Shown piece by piece: positions 1 through 9,093 of a stretch of DNA of 64,000 nucleotides. Every line of letters starts with the position of its first letter. Positions within the stretch are counted from its first letter, which is position 1. The position numbers and the translations under genes are program-made. Under the pieces are notes generated by a model. That model was not told the DNA's origin. It did not search any database and saw only the letters and a program-made list of their open reading frames with translations. The stretch comes from an uncultured Clostridia bacterium. GTDB taxonomy: Bacteria; Bacillota; Clostridia; TANB77; CAG-508. The stretch is from assembly GCA_947628085.1 (NCBI GenBank), contig CANQYM010000003.1, positions 124,001 to 188,000 on the forward strand, in the 5' to 3' direction.

Positions 1-890
1 TGCACTTTAGCACCACTTGTTTTTGATGAACCGTATTTAATAGAAGCTCCTTTTCCTGCGATAGTTCCGCCTTTTGATTTCTCATCTCCAATATATTTAT
101 CTGCATAGCTTAAGATTTCATCAGAAAAGAATGGCTCTTCACATACAGATGCTTCACTTTCTGTTAAGTTTCCAATTACAGAACAGTTTATTTCTTTTAA
201 GTTTTCAACTGCTTTTTCAACAATTATTCTATCTGTGAATTCCATTGCAAATTCAATGGCCTCTTCTAATTCTGTTTTATTTTTTGCTTTTTTAATTCCA
301 ACACTTGAACCTAAATTTCCTGGTTTTACTATAAGCGGATAATCTAATTTTTCTTCTATTTCCTTTAATATTTTTTCTTCATCTTTTATGTATTCAACTG
401 AATAAAAAGAAACAAAATCTACAACAGATATTCCTGATTCTCTTAAAACTTTTTTCTGTAAAATTTTATCCATTCCTATACTAGATGCCATAATATCTGG
501 TCCTACAAAAGGAATTCCAAGCAAAGTAACAAAGCCTGCTATTGTTCCATCTTCACAGTTTGTTCCATGAACTATTGGAAATGCAACATCAATAGTATTT
601 AAAACTCTTTTTCCTATTAATGGTGCTGGTGTTCTTACAACTTTTACTCCTTTTCCATCATTAATTACAGCAACTTTATAACATCTTTTTAATAAAACAT
701 CCATATCTCTAAAAGAATATAAGTCTAATAAATCATCTCCTGTATACATTACTCCATTTTTAGCAATGTATATAGGAACTATTTCATATTTTTCTGGGTC
801 TAAGCTTGAAATTGCTTGATTCATTGTAATAACTGAAATTTCATGTTCTACTGAAGCTCCACCGAAAAATACACCTACTTTTATTTTCAT
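1..890 (-). CDS. ddl: D-alanine--D-alanine ligase, 3' end cut by window edge
   Basis: An ATP-grasp ligase that joins two D-alanines for the peptidoglycan pentapeptide in the cytoplasm. The frame opens at the ATG at 888-890 (MKIKVGVFFGGASVEHEIS) and runs off the window start without a stop, so about 296 residues are visible. Family landmarks are the N-terminal GGxSxEHxxS loop, HGTNCEDGT, a GPDIMASSIGMDK stretch, and the ATP-binding segment VKPGNLGSSVGIKKA. The classical HGxxGEDG motif reads HGTNCEDG here. It lies 50 bp downstream of murF in the same direction, so the two consecutive steps of D-Ala-D-Ala synthesis and addition are probably co-transcribed. D-Ala-D-Ser or D-Ala-D-Lac specificity cannot be excluded because the C-terminal specificity loop is mostly missing. 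Confidence 0.92.
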   Translation of the reverse strand, partial: MKIKVGVFFGGASVEHEISVITMNQAISSLDPEKYEIVPIYIAKNGVMYTGDDLLDLYSFRDMDVLLKRCYKVAVINDGKGVKVVRTPAPLIGKRVLNTIDVAFPIVHGTNCEDGTIAGFVTLLGIPFVGPDIMASSIGMDKILQKKVLRESGISVVDFVSFYSVEYIKDEEKILKEIEEKLDYPLIVKPGNLGSSVGIKKAKNKTELEEAIEFAMEFTDRIIVEKAVENLKEINCSVIGNLTESEASVCEEPFFSDEILSYADKYIGDEKSKGGTIAGKGASIKYGSSKTSGAKV

Positions 891-940
891 TTTTATTTCC
901 TTTCTATACTTAAATTTTAAGTATATTTTAAATTTTCAAA

Positions 941-2515
941 TTATAAATAATTATCTGGTAAATCATTTTCTAATAATACAACACTATCTTTTGTTATTAT
1001 AGAATTCATTTTACCTAAAGCATCTTGTAAATTTTCTGCTATATAAACTTTTGATTCTGGATAATGCTTTTCTTTTATTCCATTATAAATAGGTATTGCT
1101 TGATTTGCTCCAACTAATATAATAAAATCTGAGCTTTCTGCTGCATTTCTTCCTAATTCTTGATTGATTTTTGCAGAATCATCTCCTAGTTCTACAATTC
1201 CTGGTGTTATTAAAATTCTTTGTTTATGTTCAAAAGATTTTAAAACATCTAATGCCATTTTTGCACCTTTTATATTTGAATTATAAGCATCATCTATAAT
1301 TATACTTCCATTTGGATTTTGTTTTAATTCTAACCTATGTGGCACTGGTCTTATATATTTTACACCTATTTTTATTTCTTCTTCTGATAATCCTAATTTA
1401 TCTGCAATAGCAACTGCGCCAACAATATTTAAAATATTTAATTTTCCAAGTAATTTTGTTTTTACATTAATACTGTCTTTTCCTGGAATAACAACATCAA
1501 AAGATGAGCCTCTTTCTGTTATATTAATGTTTTTTGCATAATAATCGGCCTCTTTACTTAAGCCAAATTTAACTTGTTTTTTAGAAATTTTTGAATTTCT
1601 AATATTTTCATCTTCCCAATTTATAAAAGCTAATCCTTCATTTTCTGGAAGACTATCTATTAATTCTAATTTGGTTTTTCTAACATTTTCTATGTTTTTG
1701 AAAGTATCTAAATGTTGTGGGCCAATTGCTGTAAGAATTCCATAAGTAGGATTTACAATATCTGTTATTTCTTTGATATCTCCTACATATTTTGCACCCA
1801 TTTCACATATGAATAGTTGGTGCATTGGTGTTAATTTTTCATTTATTGTTCTTACAACTCCCATTGTTGTATTATAGCTTTCTGGTGTCATTAATGTATT
1901 GTATTTTTGTGAAAGAATTGTATTTACTATATATTTTGTACTTGTTTTTCCATAGCTTCCTGTAATTCCAATTACTTTTAAATTTGGAATTTCTTGCAAT
2001 TTATGTTTTGCCTTTTGGCAGAAACCATTTCTTATACTTTTTTCTATTGGTTTATTTATGAAGCTAACAATATAAACAAATAAATATGCTAGCATTGTAG
2101 AAATATTTGCAACAAGCATTACATATTTATAGTTTAAAATATTTGCACAAACTACTAATATAACAAATAAAACTAAATATGTAGCATAAACTCTTTTTAT
2201 TCTCGCTGTTACAACAAAAGGCTTTTTTTCTTTTCTTTTTTGGAAAGAAAATATTAAATAAAGTAAAATAAATGCTTCTAAAATTAATCCTACTCTATTT
2301 ACAATATCATCATTAATAAAAATTAGTATTGTTGGAATAATTAAAAGAATTATTGTTTTAATGTTTAATACTTTTTTTAAATATCTTTTCATCCAAATAG
2401 CATATCTGTCTAAATAATAATTTTCTAATTGTAAAATATGTAATCCGTGCCTTGCAACTCTATAAAAATAAGTTAATATTAAAATTAAATTAAAATTTAA
2501 TAAAACTTTTTCCAT
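941..2515 (-). CDS. murF: UDP-N-acetylmuramoyl-tripeptide--D-Ala-D-Ala ligase with N-terminal membrane domain
   Basis: MurF adds D-Ala-D-Ala to the UDP-MurNAc-tripeptide. The Mur-ligase P-loop GITGSYGKTST lies near residue 188, followed by the central domain (GAKYVGDIKEI, GPQHLDTF) and the C-terminal domain (HRLELKQNPNG, DDAYNSN). Unlike textbook MurF of about 450 residues, it carries about 160 extra N-terminal residues with four to five hydrophobic segments, so it should be membrane-anchored. The frame can open at a GTG at 2521, but the GGGGAG ribosome-binding site is properly spaced only for the ATG at 2515, giving 524 residues. It sits 12 bp after the upstream hydrolase gene and 50 bp before ddl. 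Confidence 0.9.
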   Translation of the reverse strand: MEKVLLNFNLILILTYFYRVARHGLHILQLENYYLDRYAIWMKRYLKKVLNIKTIILLIIPTILIFINDDIVNRVGLILEAFILLYLIFSFQKRKEKKPFVVTARIKRVYATYLVLFVILVVCANILNYKYVMLVANISTMLAYLFVYIVSFINKPIEKSIRNGFCQKAKHKLQEIPNLKVIGITGSYGKTSTKYIVNTILSQKYNTLMTPESYNTTMGVVRTINEKLTPMHQLFICEMGAKYVGDIKEITDIVNPTYGILTAIGPQHLDTFKNIENVRKTKLELIDSLPENEGLAFINWEDENIRNSKISKKQVKFGLSKEADYYAKNINITERGSSFDVVIPGKDSINVKTKLLGKLNILNIVGAVAIADKLGLSEEEIKIGVKYIRPVPHRLELKQNPNGSIIIDDAYNSNIKGAKMALDVLKSFEHKQRILITPGIVELGDDSAKINQELGRNAAESSDFIILVGANQAIPIYNGIKEKHYPESKVYIAENLQDALGKMNSIITKDSVVLLENDLPDNYL

Positions 2516-2527
2516 TAGCACTCCCCT

Positions 2528-3295
2528 TTATTTATCATTTTTAAAAAATTCGTTTAATACGCTATTTACATTATTTATGTTTTCTAAATAAGAAAAATGA
2601 GTTGAACCAGCGTATTCAATTAAGCCACAATCTGGAATTAATTTTTCCATTTTTTTAGCATCACTAATTGGTGTGTCTTTATCTAAACTACCCCAAAAAA
2701 GCAATGTTGGAACACTAATTCTTGGTAATAAGTGGCTCAAGTCTTCATTTACAATTATTTTTAGAGTTTCTTTTAAAACGTTTGCAGACATTTTGTAGTC
2801 TTGTGATCCTACATTATTTCTTAATTTTTCTTTGAATTTCTTAATTCCTTTAGTATTTGGTAATAAATTCAAGAAAAATTTTCCTGTTTTATAGAAACCG
2901 ACTTTTAAGTAATATTTTAAGCTTCTTTTTGGTTTTATTCCTGCACTGTCTATTAAAACTACTTTTTTTGCTGAAACTATTCCTCTTCCGACTGCATTTA
3001 TTATGATTCTTCCGCCATTTGAATGTCCTATTAGAATTGGATTTTTAATTTCAAGCTTCTCTACAAATTCTTTTAAGAAATCGCCAAAGTCATCTGTTTT
3101 TAAAGGATGCTCTGGCAAGTCGCTTTTTCCAAATCCAATAACATCTACTAAATAAACTTTAAAATTTTTGCAAAGCTCATTTGCTATTGGTCTCATTGTT
3201 TCCATGTTTGTAAGCCATCCGTGTAATAAAATTACAGGATTTCCATTGCCAATAACTTCATAATAAATGTTACAGTCTTTTACCTTAACTTGCAA
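2528..3295 (-). CDS. alpha/beta hydrolase
   Basis: A 255-residue alpha/beta-hydrolase fold protein. It has the oxyanion loop HGWLTN, the nucleophile elbow GHSNGG (serine), an acidic residue in LFWGSLDKDTP and the catalytic histidine in STHFSYLEN. The substrate is unknown; the family includes esterases, lipases and C-C hydrolases. The start appears to be TTG at 3293-3295, five bases after a strong GGAGG, with no better ATG nearby. It is first in the operon with murF and ddl, behind a promoter at 3394-3420. That position hints at a cell-envelope role, but this is inference from context. Confidence 0.82.
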   Translation of the reverse strand: MQVKVKDCNIYYEVIGNGNPVILLHGWLTNMETMRPIANELCKNFKVYLVDVIGFGKSDLPEHPLKTDDFGDFLKEFVEKLEIKNPILIGHSNGGRIIINAVGRGIVSAKKVVLIDSAGIKPKRSLKYYLKVGFYKTGKFFLNLLPNTKGIKKFKEKLRNNVGSQDYKMSANVLKETLKIIVNEDLSHLLPRISVPTLLFWGSLDKDTPISDAKKMEKLIPDCGLIEYAGSTHFSYLENINNVNSVLNEFFKNDK

Positions 3296-3393
3296 AATTC
3301 CCTCCTATATGTAATCCACAAAACTTTGGCATTTTGTGGAATTTTTCTTACTATAATTTATTCAAATTAAAAGTTTTTTGTTACTGGTACTAT

Positions 3394-3420
3394 ATTATAA
3401 CAATATTGTTACAATTTCAA
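3394..3420 (-). promoter_or_regulatory. promoter with 14-bp palindrome for the hydrolase-murF-ddl operon
   Basis: Reading the minus strand, TATAAT (3394-3399) has a TTGAAA-like -35 about 15-16 bp upstream (near 3415-3420). A perfect 14-bp palindrome, TAACAATATTGTTA (3398-3411), overlaps the -10 and the spacer, a typical placement for a repressor operator. The regulator is not identifiable from this sequence. Confidence 0.5.
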
Positions 3421-3452
3421 GTTTTATCAATATAAAATGATAAATTTTAATT

Positions 3453-4796
3453 TTATACTGTTAAAGTTCCACCTGGCGTATCTAAAATTACTAAAATATC
3501 TTCTTCTTTCCCAGTTTCTACATTTATATAAACTAAAAATTCTTTATCCTCAACTTTTCCCTTGAATTCATAACAATTAATCTCTGTTTTCCATTCAGTA
3601 GGAATTATAGCCATATTTTCAGATAAAATCTCTAATTTAGGATTTAGTTTATTTCTTGCTTCATCTAAAGAAATTTTAGGTTCTACATATTTTCTTTCTG
3701 TGTGTGAATTCAAATATCCACTTGTTTCTATTCCTAAAACCTCGCCATTATCTAGTGCAATTCTTACTTTTATTAAGTCTGGATATATAATTATTCCATT
3801 ATCATTATAAGCATAATTTATTGTAACGACATTGCTTTGCTTTATGAAATATGTTTCTTTCATATTTTCAAATCCTTTATCTGCTAAATAACTTTTTCCA
3901 ATTTCATTTGCCTCTTCTTGTGAAATTTTTTCTTCAGTAACTTCTCTATCTAAAGAAGTTTCCACAACATGTCCACCTTTTTTAGAAATCATTATGCTAT
4001 ATTTTTCTTCTTTATTTTTCAATTTTACAGAAAAATCATATCCAGGAATATCTGCAGTTTCAAGAACTATATTTGTTTGAGCACTTTCAAAATCATCTCC
4101 AAAAAATTCTTTTACTTTTTCTTTTGCCTCTTCTTCACTAATATCATTTCCAGTTAAACCTAATTTTTCTTTTTTATTTATATGGTCTGAATAAGCTCCA
4201 TCATATATTAATCCTTCATAATCATTTAAATTATCATCAATGTTTGAAAAAACATTAATACTATCAACTGATTGTGCAAATTTAGTTCCAGAATTTAAGT
4301 TTAAATCTTTCCAATTAATTTCACCACTATATATTTCTTCTGAAAGTTGATTTAATGTATTTTCTAAGTCAACACTATATTTATACATAGTTTCTAAATT
4401 ATTAAAATCTTCTTCTGATAAACCTTCACCATTAATATTTTTTCTTGACAAAGAATATGAATAATCACTTACTTGATTTAAAAATTTGGCAGTTTGAGAT
4501 AAGCCTTCATTTTCAGAAAAAATTCTTGAAAGATATACCATTCCTAAATTAGAATCCCTCCAAATTTGAGTTAAAGTTTGTGCAGAATGTTCTGGACTTT
4601 TTGAAATCATTGCTTTTGCCAAATAATTTTCCACACTATTTACATAGTTTACTAAATTGCTAAATGCCTCTGTATAGTTATTTTCATTTAAGTTATTATA
4701 TTCTTCTCTTAATTTAAATGCATAATATCCTGTTGCAAATGTTAATACAACTAAAACAGTTATGCATGCAAGTAACCAATTTCTCTTATTTTCCAT
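3453..4796 (-). CDS. ypeB: spore germination protein YpeB
   Basis: YpeB stabilises the cortex-lytic enzyme SleB in spores. The 447-residue protein has an N-terminal transmembrane segment (residues about 7-27), the conserved helical YpeB region including SPEHSAQTLTQIWRDSNLG, and PepSY-like repeats in the C-terminal half (ISEEEAKEKVKEFFG, ISQEEANEIGKSYL, ISLDEARNKLNPKL). The frame opens at 4811, but the sequence AAAGGAG lies between that codon and a second ATG at 4796, so 4796 is the real start. No sleB lies next to it in the window, although ypeB and sleB are often adjacent in Bacillus and Clostridia. It is followed at 150 bp by the promoter of the murF operon. Confidence 0.88.
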   Translation of the reverse strand: MENKRNWLLACITVLVVLTFATGYYAFKLREEYNNLNENNYTEAFSNLVNYVNSVENYLAKAMISKSPEHSAQTLTQIWRDSNLGMVYLSRIFSENEGLSQTAKFLNQVSDYSYSLSRKNINGEGLSEEDFNNLETMYKYSVDLENTLNQLSEEIYSGEINWKDLNLNSGTKFAQSVDSINVFSNIDDNLNDYEGLIYDGAYSDHINKKEKLGLTGNDISEEEAKEKVKEFFGDDFESAQTNIVLETADIPGYDFSVKLKNKEEKYSIMISKKGGHVVETSLDREVTEEKISQEEANEIGKSYLADKGFENMKETYFIKQSNVVTINYAYNDNGIIIYPDLIKVRIALDNGEVLGIETSGYLNSHTERKYVEPKISLDEARNKLNPKLEILSENMAIIPTEWKTEINCYEFKGKVEDKEFLVYINVETGKEEDILVILDTPGGTLTV

Positions 4797-4831
4797 ATGT
4801 TCTCCTTTCATTTTTTCTTATTTTTTCCATT

Positions 4832-4863
4832 AAAGTAATAAATATACTTTTATTTATTACTTT
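4832..4863. other. perfect 13-bp hairpin in the ypeB leader
   Basis: AAAGTAATAAATA (4832-4844) and TATTTATTACTTT (4851-4863) form a perfect 13-bp stem with a 6-nt loop, 36 bp upstream of the ypeB start. It could be an operator or a leader hairpin. No clear SigG-type promoter could be assigned around it. Confidence 0.45.
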
Positions 4864-4883
4864 TCTATTTATAAATTTTATAA

Positions 4884-5112
4884 ATATTATTGCTTAGTTA
4901 TAAACTCTTCTTTAAGTAACTTGGTGTCGCAATCTTCTTTTCTAAAAAAAAAAATAAAAGGAAGATTGCTCCAATCGCCCTTCGCTTACGCTTCGGTTGG
5001 TCGCTTACGCGTTACTTTAGAAGAGTTCATAACTAAGCAATCTTGTTTTTAGTATTTGGAATTGTTTCCGCTTATGCACTCTTTAAAAGAGTTTGTAACT
5101 AAGCAATAATAT
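4884..5112. repeat. dispersed structured repeat, copy 1 (with a second right arm)
   Basis: The conserved G+C-richer core at about 4921-5010 starts TTGGTGTCGC, contains an inner hairpin (GCAATCTTC...GGAAGATTGC) and ends with two direct TCGCTTACGC units. Flanking arms are complementary: TTGCTTAGTTATAAACTC (from 4890) against GAGTTCATAACTAAGCAA (ending 5040). A second copy of the right arm ends at about 5112 (GAGTTTGTAACTAAGCAATA) and pairs with the left arm over a longer stretch. The copy lies between divergent ypeB and the glycosyltransferase gene and fills most of that 430-bp gap. The same core recurs at 30361 and 35491. Confidence 0.9.
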
Positions 5113-5190
5113 ATAAATTAGAGAAAATTTTTTATTTAACTTAAGTTTATTAAGATTTAATTAAAAGGTTGAATTTTAAGAAAATTGAAA

Positions 5191-5219
5191 TTGTTTTTTG
5201 CCTAAATCTATGATATAAT
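5191..5219 (+). promoter_or_regulatory. promoter of the MGDG-type glycosyltransferase gene
   Basis: TTGTTT (5191-5196), a 17-bp spacer and TATAAT (5214-5219) with a TGA extended -10 lie 26 bp before the ATG. An AAAGGA ribosome-binding site follows. Confidence 0.7.
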
Positions 5220-5245
5220 TTTTGAGAATTTGAAAGGAAAAATTT

Positions 5246-6379
5246 ATGAAAAAAATTTTAATTTTTTATGGCTCTTATGGTGGAGGACATCTATCTGCAG
5301 CAAAAACAATAGCATCACATCTGCAAGAATATTATAAAGATGAAGTTGAAACTCAATTAGTTGATTGCATAGAATATATTAATAAATACATAAATAAAGT
5401 TTCAACAGAAGCATATAAAGAACTTGCTAAAAAAGCTCCTTGGGCTTGGAAGCATGTTTATAATAACTCTCAAAATGGTGCTCTTTCATATGTAAGTTAT
5501 ACAACAAATAGATTAATGGCTTTAAAATTAAATTCACTTCTTCAAGAAGTTAAACCAGATTTAATAATATCCACACATCCATTTTCTAGTCAAATGTGTG
5601 CAATTTTAAAACAAAGAGGAAAAATTCATTGTAAAATTGCAACAATACTTACAGATTATCACATACATGCACAATGGCTTGTTTCTTATAAATATATCGA
5701 TTATTTCTTTGTTGCAAACGAGCAAATGAAAATAGATATGATTGGTAAAGGAATTAGTGATCAAAGAATTTTTGTAACTGGAATTCCTATTTCAAGTAGA
5801 TTTTTAAAGAAATATGATAAGGAAAAAACACTAAAAGAACTTGATTTATCTCCAGAAAAAGAAACAATTCTTTTCTTTGCTGGTGGCGAATTTGGACTTG
5901 GAAGAAACATGACTTTTCTTGTTTTAAAAGTTTTAATTAGATTATTTAAAGAATTACAAGTTGTAGCAATATCTGGCAAAAATAAAAGAATGAATAAAAA
6001 ATTTAGAGAACTTGTAAAAACTACAAAATCTGAAGATAGAGTTAAAATTTTAGAATATACCAATAAGGTTCCAGAACTTATGAGCGCTTGTGTTGCAGTT
6101 ATAACTAAGGCTGGAGGTCTTACTTTAACTGAAGCATTAGTTTCTAATTTACCTATAGCAATTATTAATCCTATTCCTGGTCAAGAAGAGCAAAATACAG
6201 AATATTTAGTTCATAATGGAGCTGCTATTTGGATAAAAAAAGGCGATAGTATTGCAAGAACTTTAAAGTATCTTTCTAGAAATAGAGATAAATTAAAAGC
6301 TATGAAAGAAAGAGCAAAAGCTATTTCTAAACCTAATTCAACAGAAGATATTTGTAAAATTCTTTTAGAACTAAAATAA
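5246..6379 (+). CDS. UgtP/MGDG-synthase-type diacylglycerol glycosyltransferase
   Basis: A GT28-family enzyme of 377 residues, expected to add sugar to diacylglycerol at the inner membrane face for glycolipids or a lipoteichoic acid anchor. The N-terminal MGDG-synthase domain shows FYGSYGGGHLSAA, STHPFSSQ and TDYHIHAQWL. The C-terminal nucleotide-sugar domain shows ITKAGGLTLTEAL and NPIPGQEEQNTEYL. Length and motifs fit B. subtilis UgtP-like proteins. It stands alone on the plus strand with its own promoter and a shared terminator at 6397-6460. A related domain recurs in the fusion protein at 50395-52368, so this genome has at least two such enzymes. The sugar (glucose or galactose) cannot be read from sequence. 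Confidence 0.87.
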   Translation: MKKILIFYGSYGGGHLSAAKTIASHLQEYYKDEVETQLVDCIEYINKYINKVSTEAYKELAKKAPWAWKHVYNNSQNGALSYVSYTTNRLMALKLNSLLQEVKPDLIISTHPFSSQMCAILKQRGKIHCKIATILTDYHIHAQWLVSYKYIDYFFVANEQMKIDMIGKGISDQRIFVTGIPISSRFLKKYDKEKTLKELDLSPEKETILFFAGGEFGLGRNMTFLVLKVLIRLFKELQVVAISGKNKRMNKKFRELVKTTKSEDRVKILEYTNKVPELMSACVAVITKAGGLTLTEALVSNLPIAIINPIPGQEEQNTEYLVHNGAAIWIKKGDSIARTLKYLSRNRDKLKAMKERAKAISKPNSTEDICKILLELK

Positions 6380-6396
6380 TTAAATCAAATTTAAAA

Positions 6397-6460
6397 TAAA
6401 AAACTCCTTAAAATATGTTAAACTTTTAAAATTTTTAACATAATATAAGGAGTTTTTTAA
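6397..6460. terminator. bidirectional terminator
   Basis: AAAAAACTCCTTA...TAAGGAGTTTTTT flanks an inner complementary pair (ATGTTAAA / TTTAACAT). The stem has A-runs and T-runs on both sides, so it can end both the plus-strand glycosyltransferase gene and the convergent spoIIE. Confidence 0.85.
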
Positions 6461-6492
6461 TATTAGTTTTGCATTCTTAAATCTATTTTTAT

Positions 6493-8919
6493 TTAGTTTT
6501 CTTTTATTTTCTTTTTTATTATTTTTATTACAATAACAGTCATATCATCTTGCACAGCACCATATCCATTATCTACTGCTTCTGCTAAAATTAAATCTGC
6601 TATTTTTTGCACATTACTTGTTGTAAGGTTTTTAAGGAAATATGGTATCCAATCTTCTTCATAATCTGCTTGTGAATCTAATATGCCATCACTGCACATA
6701 ACTATAATATCGCCATCATTAAGGTCTATTGTTTGTGACTCAAGTTCTATGTTTTCAAGCATTCCTATAGGTAAGTTTTCAGATTTTATTTCTCTAATGT
6801 TTCCTTTATTTTTTATGTAGGTACAGCATGCTGCATTTTTCATAAGTTCTGCTTTTCCAGTAAACAAATCCAAAATAGAAACATCTAAAGTTGAATATCT
6901 TTTTGAACCTCCTAAATAATTTATTCTCGAATTTATCATTTTAACAGATTCTTCACTATCAAATCCTGCAGATAGCATTTGTTTTATTAACCTTAAAGCT
7001 GTTTTACTGTATTCTCTAGCTTTTTCTCCACTACCCATTCCATCAGCAATTGCTAATAAATATTTACCGTCTGCTAACTTAATTTGCAAACTGCAATCTC
7101 CTGAAACGCTACTATCATCTTTTGTTAGTTTTCCAGTTCCAACTTGAAGAACAAATTTATCTTCACTTGAATAGATTTGATAGTATTCTTGCTTTTCTTC
7201 ATCTAGTCTTTCTCTTTGAAAGCAAACTTTTGTGTTTAAGCTTTTAGAAATAATTTCTATTATGCTATCCATTATTTCTTTATTTCTTAGTCTACTATCA
7301 TTATAATCTAGTTTTAGTTCTATAATAAATTTTTCATTTTTTAATTGTTTTATTTGACAATCTTCTAGTTTTATATTTTTATTTTTTAAAAGAATTGTAA
7401 GCTCTTGTTCTTTTTTATAAAACTTACTTTTCTTTTCTTCATTAACTTCTTCTGCACATTTATCAATTATTTTTACAGCACTTTTTAAATTTTCATTCAT
7501 TGCATTAATTGTATTTTTTCTTTCTTGCTCTTTTGCTCTATTTATTTGATAAATTTTTAATGTTCTATTTGCTATTTTTACAATTTCTTGTAAATCATTT
7601 TTTATATTTTCATCTCTCATAATAACATAATTATTATGTTCTTTTAAAATTTCTATTAGGTCTCCATCAACTAGTATTTCATTTTTAATTAGAACAGCAC
7701 ATATATCTCTTGCAATTCCAGTATCTTCGTTGGAAATTTCTTCATAAAAAATATTTAGTTTAACCTCTTCTAAATTATCTAAAAAATCTTGTATAAAGTT
7801 TTCTCTGCTTGCTATTTCATCTTTATCAGCAGTTTTCATTAAAGTATTAAACATCTCTGAAATAGTTTTTAGCTTTTTAGACACATCCTCATTTTTTGCT
7901 TCTAATCTTCTATCTCCAGAATCATCTAATAATTTATCTTTTCCAAAAAGATCTTCTACTTCTATTTTTATTCTGCTAGGAACTAATAAAAGTCCTATTG
8001 AAGCAATGAATATTTCTCTAAAATAAATTATCATAGTTGATGCTCCTCTTACCCAATAAGTAAGAATTGCATTTCCTAATAAAAATCCTATTATAACTCC
8101 TATTTTTCCAAATTTATTTAAAAGTCCTGATAGTATTCCAGATATTGCATACATTGAAATTTGTACAAAGCTTGTGCCATCTAAAAAACTAGTAGCAAGT
8201 CCTATTGAAATTCCTGAGATGGCTCCAAGCAACATTCCATTTTTCCAACCTAATATCATAATCATAAATATTATGATTATATTGCTGATATTTAGCGTAA
8301 ATACACTTACATTATTAAATGCAGAACTAGCTATAGCAATAATTATTGTTGTTGCAATTAGTTCATCAACTGTAAAAGCCTTTTTTTCATTTAATTTGTT
8401 TATAGAAGCTAGTCCATTAACAAAAATTTTGTAAAACACATATATTATTGCACCTGAAATTGCACTCATAAAAACATCATATAATAAAAATACACCTGCA
8501 AAATTTTTTATAAGTGAAACAATAAAATAAGCAAAAAATAACTTCCCTCCTGTTTTTATCATCTCGTTTCGCTCTTCAACAGCTACTTTTGCTCTAAAAA
8601 TTAAAACTAATAAAAAATATACTACTGAAATCTCAAGAAAATTTATTAAACTTGTAGGACCGCCTCCAACACAAGTTCCAATAATTGCTGAAATAAATAC
8701 ACCTGCTATAGGTATGTTTTCTCCAACACAAGAGGCCATTATAGCAAGTCCGAAAGGCATAAGCTCGCCTTTAATTGATAATGTAGACATTAAAAATGTT
8801 AAAATATAAATGATTATATTTTGATATTTAAAAATTTCTTTTAATCTATAATAAGTTTTATTGTTTTCTTCTTCTATTTCTTCATTTTGATTTGAAAAAT
8901 CTGCGACATTTTGAAACAT
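6493..8919 (-). CDS. spoIIE: stage II sporulation protein E
   Basis: SpoIIE is the membrane phosphatase that dephosphorylates SpoIIAA, activating sigma-F in the forespore, and acts at the polar septum. The 808-residue protein has about ten hydrophobic segments in the first 330 residues (family-typical), a coiled-coil central region, and a C-terminal PP2C-type phosphatase domain from about 570. Its metal-binding motifs are IADGMGSGEKA, CSDGILDSQ and a final DDMTVIVIKI. Length matches the family (about 820). The start at 8919 has a GGGAG site. It is preceded by a promoter with the unusual 21-bp spacing described at 8951-8983. It marks the organism as a spore former. Confidence 0.96.
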   Translation of the reverse strand: MFQNVADFSNQNEEIEEENNKTYYRLKEIFKYQNIIIYILTFLMSTLSIKGELMPFGLAIMASCVGENIPIAGVFISAIIGTCVGGGPTSLINFLEISVVYFLLVLIFRAKVAVEERNEMIKTGGKLFFAYFIVSLIKNFAGVFLLYDVFMSAISGAIIYVFYKIFVNGLASINKLNEKKAFTVDELIATTIIIAIASSAFNNVSVFTLNISNIIIIFMIMILGWKNGMLLGAISGISIGLATSFLDGTSFVQISMYAISGILSGLLNKFGKIGVIIGFLLGNAILTYWVRGASTMIIYFREIFIASIGLLLVPSRIKIEVEDLFGKDKLLDDSGDRRLEAKNEDVSKKLKTISEMFNTLMKTADKDEIASRENFIQDFLDNLEEVKLNIFYEEISNEDTGIARDICAVLIKNEILVDGDLIEILKEHNNYVIMRDENIKNDLQEIVKIANRTLKIYQINRAKEQERKNTINAMNENLKSAVKIIDKCAEEVNEEKKSKFYKKEQELTILLKNKNIKLEDCQIKQLKNEKFIIELKLDYNDSRLRNKEIMDSIIEIISKSLNTKVCFQRERLDEEKQEYYQIYSSEDKFVLQVGTGKLTKDDSSVSGDCSLQIKLADGKYLLAIADGMGSGEKAREYSKTALRLIKQMLSAGFDSEESVKMINSRINYLGGSKRYSTLDVSILDLFTGKAELMKNAACCTYIKNKGNIREIKSENLPIGMLENIELESQTIDLNDGDIIVMCSDGILDSQADYEEDWIPYFLKNLTTSNVQKIADLILAEAVDNGYGAVQDDMTVIVIKIIKKKIKEN

Positions 8920-8950
8920 CCTTAACCACTCCCTTACCTTTAATATATAT

Positions 8951-8983
8951 AATTTAGCATAGATTTTTCTAAAAATTTGTCAA
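8951..8983 (-). promoter_or_regulatory. Spo0A-type promoter of spoIIE
   Basis: On the minus strand TTGACA (8978-8983, within TTTGACA, a near match to the 0A box TTCGACA) is separated by 21 bp from TAAATT (8951-8956), which has an extended TG. A 21-bp spacer is too long for ordinary sigma-A promoters, but it matches what is known of the Spo0A-activated B. subtilis spoIIE promoter. Confidence 0.72.
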
Positions 8984-9093
8984 ATAAAAAAAATATATAT
9001 TAAAAGTTTTTTACAAATTGTGATAATTTAGACTTATTTTATTACATTTATTTCAAAAAGACAAGTAAAAAAACAAAAAACTAAAAATAAAAT

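Noticed and set aside
5246-6379. Assignment as MurG
   Set aside because: The N-terminal GGGHLSAA, THPFSS and TDYHIH motifs and the length fit the MGDG-synthase/UgtP branch rather than MurG.
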